In this document: positions 8,255-19,300 of the stretch, piece by piece | Layout of the letters: each line of letters starts with the position of its first letter | How positions within the stretch are numbered: position 1 is the stretch's first letter | From: an uncultured Clostridia bacterium | GTDB lineage: Bacteria > Bacillota > Clostridia > UMGS1883 | DNA: 64,000 bases | Assembly (NCBI GenBank): GCA_947629005.1 | Contig: CANRCD010000001.1 | Coordinates: 347,550-411,549, forward strand | Direction: 5' to 3' | Notes under the pieces: generated by a model | The model's input: the letters and a program-made list of their open reading frames with translations, nothing else | Told to the model about the DNA's origin: nothing | The model's database searches: none | Program-made: the position numbers and the translations under genes

Positions 8255-11200
8255 TCAGTTCAGGCAGCCGTAGATTATCTGGGCCGCCATTGCCCTGGTA
8301 AGGTTATCCGTCGGCGCGAAGGTATTGCCGTCGTAGCCGTTCACAACGCCCGCGGCGCGGAGCGCCGTTACGGCCTCAAGGGCGTACTGGGCTATGGAGT
8401 CGTTGTCGCTGAATTTATTCACAGGGCCGCTGTTAAGGTTGATATAGCCGCCGCGGTGAAGCTTGTAGATTATAACGGCCATATCCTGACGGGTGATGTA
8501 CTCGCCCACGCCGAAGCGGCCGTCGCCGACGCCGTTCACAATTCCCGAATTTACCATCACGGCGATGTAGGGGTAGTACCAAGCGTCCGAAGGAACGTCG
8601 CTGAAATCGCAGCTTGCCGTGGCGTTTGTTTTCATAAACGCGCCGACGCAAAGCTTGACAAATTCTTCACGGGTTATCGGCGCATTGGGCTTGAACATAA
8701 GGCCGCTGTCGCCTTCGCTGCCGGAGACAATGCCCCGCTCGGCCAAGCGGCCGACAGCGGTTTTAGCCCAGTCGGGTATATCATCCTTATCGGCGAAAAC
8801 GTCAGCGCCGTCGGGCATTTTCTGTACCGCGCCCACGCCCGAGCCGCCGAAGGAAACCGAGCCGCCCTTATTGCCGCCCGAGGACGAGCCGGAGCCGCCT
8901 CCGCTGCCTCCGCCGCCATCGCCGCCGGAACCGCCGCCCGCGCGGACGGTAAACTCAACAGTGGAATCGTTATTGAGCTCGGTTTCAAGCTCGCCTATCT
9001 CGTAGGAGTAATAGCCTACGGAGCCTTTCGCCTTAAGGGTGTAGCTGCCGCGCTTTGCGGCGCCTAAGGTTATCTTGGCTATATCGGTCATATAGAGTAT
9101 GCCGTCGGGGCTCTTGGCCTCGTAGCTTATTGTCAGGTCGCTGCCGTCAAGCTCAAAGGTTCCGCCTGCCGCTGCAAACGCCTCGTCAAGCTTTACGTCA
9201 CGACGTTCGAGCTTGATCCCTTCGGGCATTTCAAGCGTGAGGCTGAGGCTGTATATAGGCTGCATCTCCCTGAAGGCCAGATCGACTGTGTTCGTCTGAC
9301 CGAGAACAACGCTCTCACGGCCCTTCATATCAACGATCGGCTTGACCGCGGCAAGATATTCGATATCCGCCGGAAAGGCCGTAAGCGTTACGGGGGCGGA
9401 AAGGGCGCGGTATGCCGTTGCCCCGTTTACGTCCCCGCCGCAGAGCTCGCCTGTTCTGGCCTGAACGGCGACGGTATACATCGTCGAATTGGCAAGGTTT
9501 TCAAACGTAGCCTCGCCCACTCCCTTGGCAACGGCCTGAGAGACGGACCGTCCCATGCCGTCTGTCGCGGTGACGAGGATATCCTCAAAGCTGCGCGAGC
9601 CCTGCTCGGTGGGATCGGTCCATGTTACCCGTATCTTGCCGTCCGAAGAGTAGGCCGCGGCATTGGTTATGTCGTCGGAAACAAACACGTCGCTGCCGTT
9701 CAGCGCAAAGCGGCTGAAAGTGGTCTGTCCGGTTTCGGACTCGGAGAATATGCCCGCAAGGTACCGGCCGTCCATCCGGACGGTTGCGGCAGCCTCGGAG
9801 ATGAGGGTAAATTCCTCGCCGTCGTCGGAGCAGTAGGCGTAGAATTTATTATCGCGCTTTTCAAGCCTCAGCCATACGGTATTGGCATGGCTGTAACTGC
9901 GCGCCAACTGCGTGGCCGTGCCGGTAGCGCCCACCCTGTAGGCGAACTCCAGCGCGGCGCCGTTGCCCGCGCCCACGTCAAGCATTACCATTTTTTCGTT
10001 TTCGCTGTCGCTCTGGCGGAACATCAGTCCCGCGCGGCGCCACTGGTTGGCGCCCTCCTGACGGTCGATTTTAACAGAAACGGTAAAGTTCTCGCTGTCG
10101 TCCTTGGTGTAGAAATAACCGAAGCTGTCCGGAGCGGCCCAAAGGTCCGAGCCGAAGCCGGAAAGCGAAATCTGGTCGTTTTCAATGCTGACGCTCGCTG
10201 TGGACTGATCGTCCTGACCTATCTGGCGGAGGAAGAAGTCGCGTCCGCCGAGCTTGTGCAGTATGGCGCTTTCGGCGTAAACCGTCTTTTCCACAGTATA
10301 GGTCTCGCCGCCGAACTCCAGCGCGGCGGTGAGCGCAACGGTACGGCTCTCGTAGTTGTTATCGGCCATATTGACCGTGAGAACAGCTTGATTATACTCA
10401 ACCTCTGTTATGGTGTCGCCTAAGGAGCTGTCTGCCAGCGTCCACGTTATCACGCCGCCGTACTCGCCGCGCAGCGGCAGGTCAAACAGAATTCCGGCCT
10501 CGGTCTCGGTGCGTCTTACAAGCTCAAGGCTTTGCAGATACTTCAGGTCGAGCGGAACGATCTCCACATCAATGTGAGTATCAACCCTTCTGAGCGTTAC
10601 GGTGGAGCCCTCTATGCGCACGCCGTTCACAATATAGGTGACCTCGGCGTTCTCCGGCACGCCGCAGCTAAGCTCAACAACGCTGTCGCCGCGCACCACC
10701 GCGCCGGAAGCTACAGTCCTGCCGTCAATGGAGGCAGTTATACGGCTGTCAAAGGTAAGGGTGACATATTCAACGTCCACCACGGTGACGGACGCGGAAG
10801 CAAGCGTGGCAGGAGCGGTAGCGAGATCACCGTCCTCAAAGGAGTAATAGCTAACGGATCCGCTCAGGCCGACTGTATAGCTGCCAAGTCCTGCGGCGGT
10901 GAGAACAAGGGAGCCGATTTCCTCTATCGGGGCCTTACCGCCGCTGTAGCTGATGGTGAGCGTTCCGCCGCTGACCGAGGCCGTGCAGCCGTTAGCAAAG
11001 CTGAAGCTGTCCTCGTCGGCGCTGACTCCGGCGGGAAGCGCCATCGTCAGCGTAAAGGCCGACGCGGGCTGCGGCTTGGCGAAGGCAAGGCTCACTCTGT
11101 TTCTCTCGCCTATCATGACGGTATCGCTCAAAGTCATTTCCACCGTCGGCGTCTCGGCCGCGTATTCGGCGGCGTTAAAAGGCATTGCGGAAAATACTAC

Positions 11201-14200
11201 AGGGGCACCGAGAGCATTATAGGGCGAAGCGTTATTTTCGCCGGAGCCGCACAGCTCGGCGGTTTTAGCCCTGAGCGACACAGTGTAGGCCTTGCCGTTT
11301 TCAAGGCCCTCCAGCACGGCGCGGCCGACGCCCTTGGGAACCTCGACGGAAGCGGCCTCGCCGTTCTCGTCAGAGGCGGTTACAACGATAGTTTCAAAGG
11401 ATAAGGTGCTGCGCTCGGTGGGGTCGTTCCACGTAACAAGCAGCTTGCCGTCAGCGGCGGCGTAGTCCTCGCCGGTGATATCTCCGGCTACGAAAACGTC
11501 CCCGCCGTTAAGCTCGAGACGGCTGAAGTATGTCGCGCCATCGCTGCTGACGGCGTGAAGGCCGGCAAGATATTCGCCATCAAGGGCAAATTCAATGGGT
11601 TCTGAATTAAGAGGAGCGTAGTCCAAGCCATCTTCGGAATAGTAGGCGTTTATGAAGGAGCCTGTCTTTTCCAGCTTGATATAGCCAAAGGACGAACGGT
11701 TTCTCACATAGCCCGCGTCGCGGAAGACATGGTATGGCTCCGCGCCCTTTTCGGCGCGAACGGCCAGTTCGAGGCCCGCGCCGTTGGCCGCGCCGAAGGA
11801 AAGCATCACAAAGCGGGAGTCGGCGTCGGCGCTTTCACGCAGCATGACGCCGGTCCTGCGCCACTGATCGGAGCCTTCAATCTTGTCGGCCTTGACGCTT
11901 ATAGTAAAGTTTTCGTCGGCAAGGCGGGTGTAAAGATAACCAAAGGCGTCGGGCGCGCGCCACAAATCGGTTCCGCGGCCGCTGAGAATAAATTGGCCGT
12001 CGGTTATGTCAAGGGCGGCCTCGCTGTCGCCTATTGGGCTGACGAAGAAGTTCCTGCCGCCTATGCTGCGCATGGCATGGCTATCGACAGCCACGGTTTT
12101 TTCGGCGGTGTATTCCCTGCCGGCCACCGTTATGGAAGCGGAAAGCTTTATCTCTCGCGCGTCGCGGCTCTCCGTGAGGTCGGCATAGAGCAGGAAGCCG
12201 TCGTCCGCCGCGTCAATTCTGTCGCCGGCGGCGCCGCTTACAATGCTCCACGTAATATCCGCGCCATAGCTGCCCTTAGACGGCAGCAGGAATCGCATGC
12301 AGTTTTCGTTTTCGTCATAGACCTCGATAACATAGTCCTGAATGAACAGCAGGTCGTAGGGGGTAAGCTCCACGCTTATGTGCGCGTCCTGCTTATTAAG
12401 AGTATAGCTGTTGCCGCTGATGGGCGTACCGTTGACGGAGTATACGGCGCGTATCTCAGCCGGAGCTCCGCAGGCGAAACGCAGCGAAGCGTCGCCGCGC
12501 ACCCTGTCGCCCGAGGCTATGGGGGCGCCGTTTGCAAACACTACAATGCCCTCGTCAAAGGTAACGGTGACATACATCACGTCTATGAATTCGGCCTTTA
12601 TTTCAATATCCTCGTTGAAAACAAAGTATCTGCCGCCGCTTATCTCCCTGCCGTTGACAAGAATTCGGTCAAGTATTCTGTCGTCGGAGGAGAAGGCCAC
12701 AATACTGATTACCGTTCCGTCGGGGACAGTCTCGCCCGAGTATACGGGACGGCCGTCAGCCACAACGGTTATCTCGTCGCCGAAGGTAAGAGTGTTCTGC
12801 CTTTGCGGTATCAGCTTCATGGCGGCAAGGCCGCTTCCCTTTAGGTTGAGCTCGGTTATGCCCTCGCCGAGGGACACGTTTTTGAACACTACTCCTCTCA
12901 GACCGCCGAGGGAGGAATACTCAGTCTCACCGGCAGAGGCCGCGTATTCGTCAGCGCCCGCTGTGAGGGTGAAACTTCCCTCGCCGCCGAGAGCGATGAG
13001 GTTATAGGTTCCGGCTTCGGCAAGCATTACCTCCGCGTCGATCTCGTCCGCGCGGGGCAGCAGGCCAAGCTCGTCGCCAACAGCCTTGCCTGCGAAGAAC
13101 TCCTCGGCGAATTTGTCCGCCTCGGCAAGAGCGCCTGCGTCCGCGGTCTCGCCCGCGGCCTGCCTTACCTCGCCCACGCCGAGGAAACTTTCGGCCTTAT
13201 CCACAAATACCAGCATGGCGAAGTCGGGCGAATTGGGGAACTGGGACGAACCCAGCGTTATCTTGTTCACACCCGCGAACACACGCAGGTTTTTGACGGT
13301 GTAAAGCGTCAGGCTGCCAAGGCTTTCGCCCTGCTCCAGCGTCGGCACGAAACCCGAGGCGGAGCGGCCGTCCTCGCCCTCGACCCAAACGGTGAAGTCA
13401 CGCTCGTCGCGCTTGCTGTTGCCGACTATTTTTACATCTGCGTATGTATCGGTATCGCTTTTAAGGCGGAAGGTGACAACGCCTGAATCGGACGAGGCGT
13501 CGCTGCCGTCGCCGCCTATCCAGCCCCAAAGGGTGACTTTTTCGCTTGTACCCGAGGTAATGCCAAGGTCGGAATCGGTCACTGTCCACTCCGCGGCTTG
13601 GCCGGTAGAGTTCCACTTGCCGGTTTTTGCTGTATACTCTCCGCCGGCGCGAACAACCTCGCCGAGCGAAGCGGCCACGATTTTGTTGGATATGGTGACC
13701 TCTGAAACGGAGGTGTTCCTGTTCCAGCCGTCGGTGAGAGTAACCACAAGGAAGCGGTAGGACTGTATATCGTCAAAGCTCTTTGAGGAGTTTGTCAGGT
13801 CGGCAAGGGCAGTCAGGCCGAAGCACTGGGCAAAATACTCATCCTTTGAGTAGTCGTGGCCGCGCTCGATGGTGCCGGAAATATCGCTTAGGTCAAAGCT
13901 GCCGTTTTTAAGTGCGTTCGTGCCGTAAAAGCGCGCGCGGTCGTAACCCGAAAGCTCAATACTGCTGAAATTAAAGGCGCTGTCCTCGCCCGCGTCGTAA
14001 ACGATGACGGAGATATAAGTGTCCTCGACGTCGTTGCGGCGAAACTCGAGCGCGGTGGACTTTTTGCCGTCGGTTAAGTAGTCCACATTACCGGATGGTA
14101 TGTTGTAGACGTAGGCCGCCTTTCCCAGCGACACGGCGTCGGGATCGAGCGCGACAAGCTCGAGCTCTATAACTACGTCCTCCGCGCCGACTGTAAATTC

Positions 14201-16354
14201 GTTCCCATCAATGCCAACGCCGTTAACAAGTATGCGGTCAAGTATTTCACCATCGGCGAGTATAGCCTCGACGGCGAGCGCCGTGCCCTCGTTTACTCTC
14301 GTACCGCTCTGTATTGGCTCGCCCGCGGCGGTCACACGGACGTTTTCGCCGAAGGTGATAAGGCGGCTGAAGATCACACCGAAGGTTATTTCTATATCCT
14401 CAGCGTCGACGGTGAAGCTTGTGCCCTCGATGGGGCTGCCGTTGACGTAAATTTTATCGAGGGTGGAGTTTTCGGGCAAAGAAGGGGTAATTTCAAGCTC
14501 TGCGCCCTCCATCACCTTTTCGCCGCTCTGTATGGGTTTACCGCCTACGGTAACGCTGACGTCCTCGCCGAAGGTGACGGTGCGCATTTCTTTGAGCTGA
14601 ACCTCGATATTGACGTCGTCCCTTCCCATAACGTAGGAATAGGGCGGCTCTACGGTCTCGCCGTTGACCATCACTCGGCTGAGCGCCTCTCCCTCGGCGA
14701 GCACAGGCTCGATAACAAGGGTTTTGGTTTCGGCAACAAGACTGCCCGAAACTATATCAGCCCCGTCCACGCTGACCTTGGCGTTCGCGCCGAAGGTGAC
14801 GGTATGCTTTTCAAACTCATCGGCCGGAATATTTTTCAGCGTTATTTCGTTGACGCTTGCCCTCGGCCAACCGTTATAAAGCACAGCCACTATGTAGCGG
14901 TAGCGCCGGACCTCGGCGAAGTTTTTGTAAGTATTGTTGAGGTCGGCAATGTCTGTCAGGCCGTAAAGCTCGGCGAAGGCCTCAAGCTTTGTGCTGTAAT
15001 CGGTTTCGTCAATGGTGGCGGCTATATCCAATATATCGTAATCACCGTGCACGGCCTCGTCGGCGCCGAAGAAACGCACCGAGGTACCGCTCGCGAGTTC
15101 GATTCGGTCAAACTCAAATTTATTAATTTCGCCCGCGTCATATACGGCAACGGTGATCCATGTGGGCGCCGTGCCCTCGCGATTGAACACATAGGCCGAG
15201 CTTGGGTTCCCGTCAGTCATGTCGGCGGGATTGCCGCCGGTGGAATTGAATACATAAGTCGGCGCGCCGAGCTCGGTTTTCATCTGTGGCTCGCGCTCGA
15301 GCGTGCGCGTGGTTACTTCTATATTAATGTCCGCGTCTGCCACAACAAAGGTATAGGGCTCCTCAAGCTCCTCGCCGTTGACGGCTACGGATACGAGCTC
15401 CTCTCCCTCGGGTACGACGGGAGTTATTACAAGGGTCTTACCCTCCTCCACCTCGTCGCCCGAGGATATGGCTTCCCCGTCCACGGTTACGGAGGCCTTT
15501 TCGTCAAAGGTAACGGTGCGCGTTTCGGGCGCGACCTGAGCCGGCTGAGTGGAAACGGTGATGACAATATCCTCTCCGGCCACGGTATACTCGTAGGGCG
15601 CTTCTATCTCCCCGCCGTTAACGGCTACGGATACAAGCTCCTCTCCCTCGGGTACGACGGGAGTTATTACAAGGGTCTTACCCTCCTCCACCTCGTCGCC
15701 CGAGGATATGGTTTCCCCGTCCACGGTTACGGAGGCCTTTTCGTCAAAGGTAACGATGCGCGTTTCGGGCGCGGTCTGCTCCGCAAGGGCGAGCGAAACC
15801 TCGCCGATATCGGCGTTCGTCCAGCCCGCGTAGGAAACCACCACAAAATATCTGTAGGAGACCGCGCTCTCAAGCTTAAGAGTGTCGTCCGTCCAGTTAT
15901 TTATATTGCCTTGATTGACTATCCAGCCGAGGGGCTCTACGCCAAACAGGTCGGCAAATGCCTGATAGCCGTCCTCCTGGCTGTAGTCCACATCCGGAGT
16001 AAGGGCGGCGCCGATATCGGCGAGGGAGCCCTCCTCATTGCCGCCGTAAAAGCGGCAGCCCTTGCCGTTGAGGGTTATGCGGTTGAAGTCAAAAGTCCGG
16101 CCTTCGCCCGCATCGAAAACGGCGGCGGCAATCCAGCTCGCGCCGAGGCGTCGTCTGTCAAAGCTCCACGTTGTACCGGCGTCGCCGTCAGCGATAAGGC
16201 TCGCGTCCCCGCCGGCCGGAGCGTACACGAACGCAGGCTCGCCGAGCGGTGCCTCCGTTACGGTCTCCTCGGCCATGGCGGGCGCAAAAGAGAACGCCTG
16301 AAGCGCCACCGCGAGAGCCACGGCCAAGCTTAATCCTTTCTTAAAAGCTTTCAT
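8255..16354 (-). CDS. Giant 2699-aa multidomain S-layer-anchored protein
   Basis: Starts at an ATG behind GGAGGGAAGAAT; signal peptide about 1-28. Three mutually similar discoidin-like modules of about 150 aa lie at 33-190, 360-506 and 741-888. Between and after them are short repeats of the type VTFxExxSVTVxG followed by GEELxxVxVNG (bacterial-repeat/InlB-like). Two large units follow, at about 1350-1880 and 1950-2470. Each has an atrophied Ig-like strand, a DUF1349 concanavalin-like domain (DLW-APD-FGY, WRR-G-M-R), an Fn3-like domain and a cohesin-like domain. A Gly/Ser linker (about 2470-2512) leads to three SLH repeats ending at 2699. No catalytic domain is recognised. I infer a surface adhesin or scaffold that presents binding modules to polysaccharide; the cohesin-like parts could be simple beta-sandwiches without dockerin partners. 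Its length suggests a major surface antigen. Confidence 0.82.
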   Translation of the reverse strand: MKAFKKGLSLAVALAVALQAFSFAPAMAEETVTEAPLGEPAFVYAPAGGDASLIADGDAGTTWSFDRRRLGASWIAAAVFDAGEGRTFDFNRITLNGKGCRFYGGNEEGSLADIGAALTPDVDYSQEDGYQAFADLFGVEPLGWIVNQGNINNWTDDTLKLESAVSYRYFVVVSYAGWTNADIGEVSLALAEQTAPETRIVTFDEKASVTVDGETISSGDEVEEGKTLVITPVVPEGEELVSVAVNGGEIEAPYEYTVAGEDIVITVSTQPAQVAPETRTVTFDEKASVTVDGEAISSGDEVEEGKTLVITPVVPEGEELVSVAVNGEELEEPYTFVVADADINIEVTTRTLEREPQMKTELGAPTYVFNSTGGNPADMTDGNPSSAYVFNREGTAPTWITVAVYDAGEINKFEFDRIELASGTSVRFFGADEAVHGDYDILDIAATIDETDYSTKLEAFAELYGLTDIADLNNTYKNFAEVRRYRYIVAVLYNGWPRASVNEITLKNIPADEFEKHTVTFGANAKVSVDGADIVSGSLVAETKTLVIEPVLAEGEALSRVMVNGETVEPPYSYVMGRDDVNIEVQLKEMRTVTFGEDVSVTVGGKPIQSGEKVMEGAELEITPSLPENSTLDKIYVNGSPIEGTSFTVDAEDIEITFGVIFSRLITFGENVRVTAAGEPIQSGTRVNEGTALAVEAILADGEILDRILVNGVGIDGNEFTVGAEDVVIELELVALDPDAVSLGKAAYVYNIPSGNVDYLTDGKKSTALEFRRNDVEDTYISVIVYDAGEDSAFNFSSIELSGYDRARFYGTNALKNGSFDLSDISGTIERGHDYSKDEYFAQCFGLTALADLTNSSKSFDDIQSYRFLVVTLTDGWNRNTSVSEVTISNKIVAASLGEVVRAGGEYTAKTGKWNSTGQAAEWTVTDSDLGITSGTSEKVTLWGWIGGDGSDASSDSGVVTFRLKSDTDTYADVKIVGNSKRDERDFTVWVEGEDGRSASGFVPTLEQGESLGSLTLYTVKNLRVFAGVNKITLGSSQFPNSPDFAMLVFVDKAESFLGVGEVRQAAGETADAGALAEADKFAEEFFAGKAVGDELGLLPRADEIDAEVMLAEAGTYNLIALGGEGSFTLTAGADEYAASAGETEYSSLGGLRGVVFKNVSLGEGITELNLKGSGLAAMKLIPQRQNTLTFGDEITVVADGRPVYSGETVPDGTVISIVAFSSDDRILDRILVNGREISGGRYFVFNEDIEIKAEFIDVMYVTVTFDEGIVVFANGAPIASGDRVRGDASLRFACGAPAEIRAVYSVNGTPISGNSYTLNKQDAHISVELTPYDLLFIQDYVIEVYDENENCMRFLLPSKGSYGADITWSIVSGAAGDRIDAADDGFLLYADLTESRDAREIKLSASITVAGREYTAEKTVAVDSHAMRSIGGRNFFVSPIGDSEAALDITDGQFILSGRGTDLWRAPDAFGYLYTRLADENFTISVKADKIEGSDQWRRTGVMLRESADADSRFVMLSFGAANGAGLELAVRAEKGAEPYHVFRDAGYVRNRSSFGYIKLEKTGSFINAYYSEDGLDYAPLNSEPIEFALDGEYLAGLHAVSSDGATYFSRLELNGGDVFVAGDITGEDYAAADGKLLVTWNDPTERSTLSFETIVVTASDENGEAASVEVPKGVGRAVLEGLENGKAYTVSLRAKTAELCGSGENNASPYNALGAPVVFSAMPFNAAEYAAETPTVEMTLSDTVMIGERNRVSLAFAKPQPASAFTLTMALPAGVSADEDSFSFANGCTASVSGGTLTISYSGGKAPIEEIGSLVLTAAGLGSYTVGLSGSVSYYSFEDGDLATAPATLASASVTVVDVEYVTLTFDSRITASIDGRTVASGAVVRGDSVVELSCGVPENAEVTYIVNGVRIEGSTVTLRRVDTHIDVEIVPLDLKYLQSLELVRRTETEAGILFDLPLRGEYGGVITWTLADSSLGDTITEVEYNQAVLTVNMADNNYESRTVALTAALEFGGETYTVEKTVYAESAILHKLGGRDFFLRQIGQDDQSTASVSIENDQISLSGFGSDLWAAPDSFGYFYTKDDSENFTVSVKIDRQEGANQWRRAGLMFRQSDSENEKMVMLDVGAGNGAALEFAYRVGATGTATQLARSYSHANTVWLRLEKRDNKFYAYCSDDGEEFTLISEAAATVRMDGRYLAGIFSESETGQTTFSRFALNGSDVFVSDDITNAAAYSSDGKIRVTWTDPTEQGSRSFEDILVTATDGMGRSVSQAVAKGVGEATFENLANSTMYTVAVQARTGELCGGDVNGATAYRALSAPVTLTAFPADIEYLAAVKPIVDMKGRESVVLGQTNTVDLAFREMQPIYSLSLTLEMPEGIKLERRDVKLDEAFAAAGGTFELDGSDLTISYEAKSPDGILYMTDIAKITLGAAKRGSYTLKAKGSVGYYSYEIGELETELNNDSTVEFTVRAGGGSGGDGGGGSGGGSGSSSGGNKGGSVSFGGSGVGAVQKMPDGADVFADKDDIPDWAKTAVGRLAERGIVSGSEGDSGLMFKPNAPITREEFVKLCVGAFMKTNATASCDFSDVPSDAWYYPYIAVMVNSGIVNGVGDGRFGVGEYITRQDMAVIIYKLHRGGYINLNSGPVNKFSDNDSIAQYALEAVTALRAAGVVNGYDGNTFAPTDNLTRAMAAQIIYGCLN
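15376..15773. repeat. Near-identical tandem repeat, 240-bp period, inside the giant SLH gene
   Basis: Two copies of about 158 bp (15376-15533 and 15616-15773) differ at only a few bases, exactly 240 bp apart. They encode successive 80-residue modules of the kind VTVDGExISSGDEVEEGK. The neighbouring modules of the same family are far more diverged at the DNA level, so these two look recently duplicated or homogenised. Confidence 0.85.
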
Positions 16355-16367
16355 ATTCTTCCCTCCG

Positions 16368-19300
16368 TCAATCAGTAAACTTCATATAGTCGATGTCCAG
16401 CTCGCCGCCGTCACCCTCGAAGGTGAAGAACATTATGCGCTGGTTGAGCGTAGCCTCGGGTCTCTTTTGAAGCTCGACTATCTCCCATTCGCCCATGGTG
16501 TCGGGGAGCACGGCCTCCACGAAGGGGGCGTACATCAAATGCTCGTTGTGGAGCGTCACCTTTACTTCGCCGTGCGTCCTCACACGGAGCAGCACCTTAC
16601 TCTGAGCCGCGGGAGCGTAGAACGCGGTGGTGTGGGCGAAGCGGCTGCCTCCGTCCGCAAGGCTTACGCGGGCGAAGGAGACGTTGTCCTCCTCCATGGC
16701 GGTAACGCTGCCGTAGTTAACGGCGGTGAAAAACTCGCTCTGCCATGTGTCCGGCGAGCTGGTGTCCTGAATGGGAAGCTTATCCATAATGGCCTCGTCG
16801 GGGGTGTAAAGCAGCGTAGAAAGGCCGATATTATCCTCGCTCTGCCCCTCGGGGAAGCGCGATTCGTAGGCCTTGGCCACATACTTGAGCCGTTCGTCCG
16901 TCATGTCGGCCTTGGCTATGTACTTATAGTAGCAGTAGACAGGGCCTATGGCCTGATAAAGGTTGCCGCGGTTGGTGTCGTTGATGTCGCCGTAGTAGTA
17001 GCCGCCAACGTCCACGCTGGGGAAGGGAACGTCGAGCCCGAGGTTGTAGCGGGATATTATATCGCAGCCGGCAAGAAGGCGGTGGTCGGCGTATTCAAAC
17101 ACGTTGACGCCGCCGTCGGAGTCGGTATAAGCGCCGGTCACCGGATCGACAAGGGTGTTCTGCTTAAGCGTCATCATCGCGCAGGTACTGAGCGCGGCGT
17201 TGTTGCCGTAGGCATGGCCCATATCGCGGCCCATCTCTATGTGGGCGATGACAGGCTCGTCAAGCTCTTCGCCAAGCATTTCGTCCTTGGTTATGCGCTT
17301 AAACACCTGAATTATCGCGCCGCCCGCAACAGCGGCTTCACCGCCGCCCTCGGGGTTCACGGTAGTGCGGACTACGGCGGTCTTATACTGCTCGAGGTCG
17401 TTGCGGAAGATGGCGCTGGCCATCGTACCCTCGTTGCATATACCGTGCTGGTTCATCCAATGGTAGGCCCTGTTGTGCTTGGGATTTATGGTTTCGAGCA
17501 TGCCGGTGAACATTGCGTTGTCGTTGGCCGTCCAGTTGAGGTCGCTGTTCTCGCAGGAGCTGTATTTCATAAGCTCGGCGGCAAAGCTCATCTTATAGGC
17601 AATGGCGCCGTGGTCAATACGGTCGCTTCCCAAGGTGGCGTAAACGTCGCGCAGCTCGGACCACTTGCGGATTATGTTCATGGCGTTGGCGCGGTAGGCC
17701 TCGTTACCGGTGATTACGTACATCAGCGCCTGATTGGCCGCCGTGCCGGCGTCGGCGCGGAGGTTTTTAAGCCTTGTTTCCACCACAAGCTTAGTAGTGT
17801 CGCCGTCGCCGTCCCACGCATGTATGCGGGGGCTCACGCCGGAGCTCGATATCGAGGCCAAAGTGTTGAAGGCCGCAGCCCACGGCTGGTCGCCTGCGCG
17901 CACATGGCGCTGCATACGGCGGATGTCATCGGCGTTTACGGTAATGCCCGGGTGTATAAGGCCGGTGGCCGCGTCAGTCGCCTCGGTTATCTCGGGCAGA
18001 TAATCGGTTATGAGCGGGCTGACAGCCTTTTCGCCGCCTTCAACAGCCGCCTCCGACACCTTTTCTATCGTCCACACCTGCGGCGATGTCTCCATGCGGA
18101 AGGCTCCGCCGTAGCCGCAGAGATAATTTTTGTTTGCCGCGCCGACGATGGTATATCCGCCCTCGACTTTGGAAAAGGCCCACTGCTCGTTCTGGGCTGT
18201 GCCTTTGTCGTATGCGATAACGCCCGCCCCCGGGTCGACGGAGTTGCGGTTTACGTTCAGGTTCTTTTCGTCGGCCTTATTGCTGATGGTATAGTAGCTG
18301 TCGGTAATTCTTGTGAGGTACCACTGCGACTTGTCGCCCCGATATCCCGAGGCGCAAAGGTTGCCGTTGTCGTCGGTGGACATATAGCTGCCGCTGCGCT
18401 TAAAGGTGAGGTAAACTCCCTCCTCCATTGTTTCATAGCCGGGGACCGCATCATCGACAAATATGCCGAGAGGGGCCTCGCGGGGTTCTGTTTCGACAAG
18501 CTCCCAGCGCTGCGCGTCGTCAAGGCCCTCAATGGAAAACTTGCTTCCCTCGGCGTTGAAGAAATTGTTGCCGTTGTAGTTGAGGATACCCACGCCGCCG
18601 TCAAGACCGATGAAGTACCAATCCTCGTTTATGCCCTTACCGCCGCGGTAAAGCAGCACCTGCGTTCCCGGCAGAACGCCGAAATCCAGCACGTCGAGGC
18701 ACATTCCGTCGGACACGTTGAAAATCGCGTAGGCGTTCTTGTGAGAGCTTTCGGCCAGCCTCCACTTGGCCTCAGCGGCCGAAGCGTCGACCGTGAGGGA
18801 AAGCGTATCTCCGCTTTGGGAGAGATATTCGTCAGCGCCGGCCTTTTTTATAAGATAGGTTTTTTCGGTATCGTAATTCACGGCCCTCGTGCGGCGAAGC
18901 TCGCGCTTCTCCACATCCTCGAGCGACATACGCTCAACCTTTAGCTCGGGAGTTACGACAAAGGTATAGTCTATTGTTTTCTGCACTGAGCCTGCGGCCA
19001 CCGTCGCCGTGAGGGTAACCTCGGTCAGCTCGGATACGGAGGCTCCGGCCGTCACACCGTTCACGGTGAGAATCTCCGGCTTATCGGAGCTCCATCGCAC
19101 GGAGCGGCGGCCGTCGTCGAATATATAATAGTCGAACATGGTTTCTGCGTCGTTACCGTTGAAATTGAGGTATGTCAGCGAGGCGTGGGCGTCCACAGCC
19201 TGCGCGTCGTCCATATTGCGTATGGCGAGCTCAAGCACCTGATCGGCCGTCATGGCCTCCTTGGCGAAGAAGAATTCGTCAAGAGCGCCGTTGAAATCGG

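Noticed and set aside
14804-16333. Plus-strand open frame of 509 codons with internal repeats
   Set aside because: It mirrors the repeats of the giant SLH gene on the other strand.
16467-18944. Plus-strand open frame of 825 codons opposite the LamG/ricin/lyase gene
   Set aside because: The minus-strand frame has a signal peptide, ribosome site and known domains. The opposite frame is low-complexity Val/His/Gly sequence that comes from GC-rich codons on the other strand.
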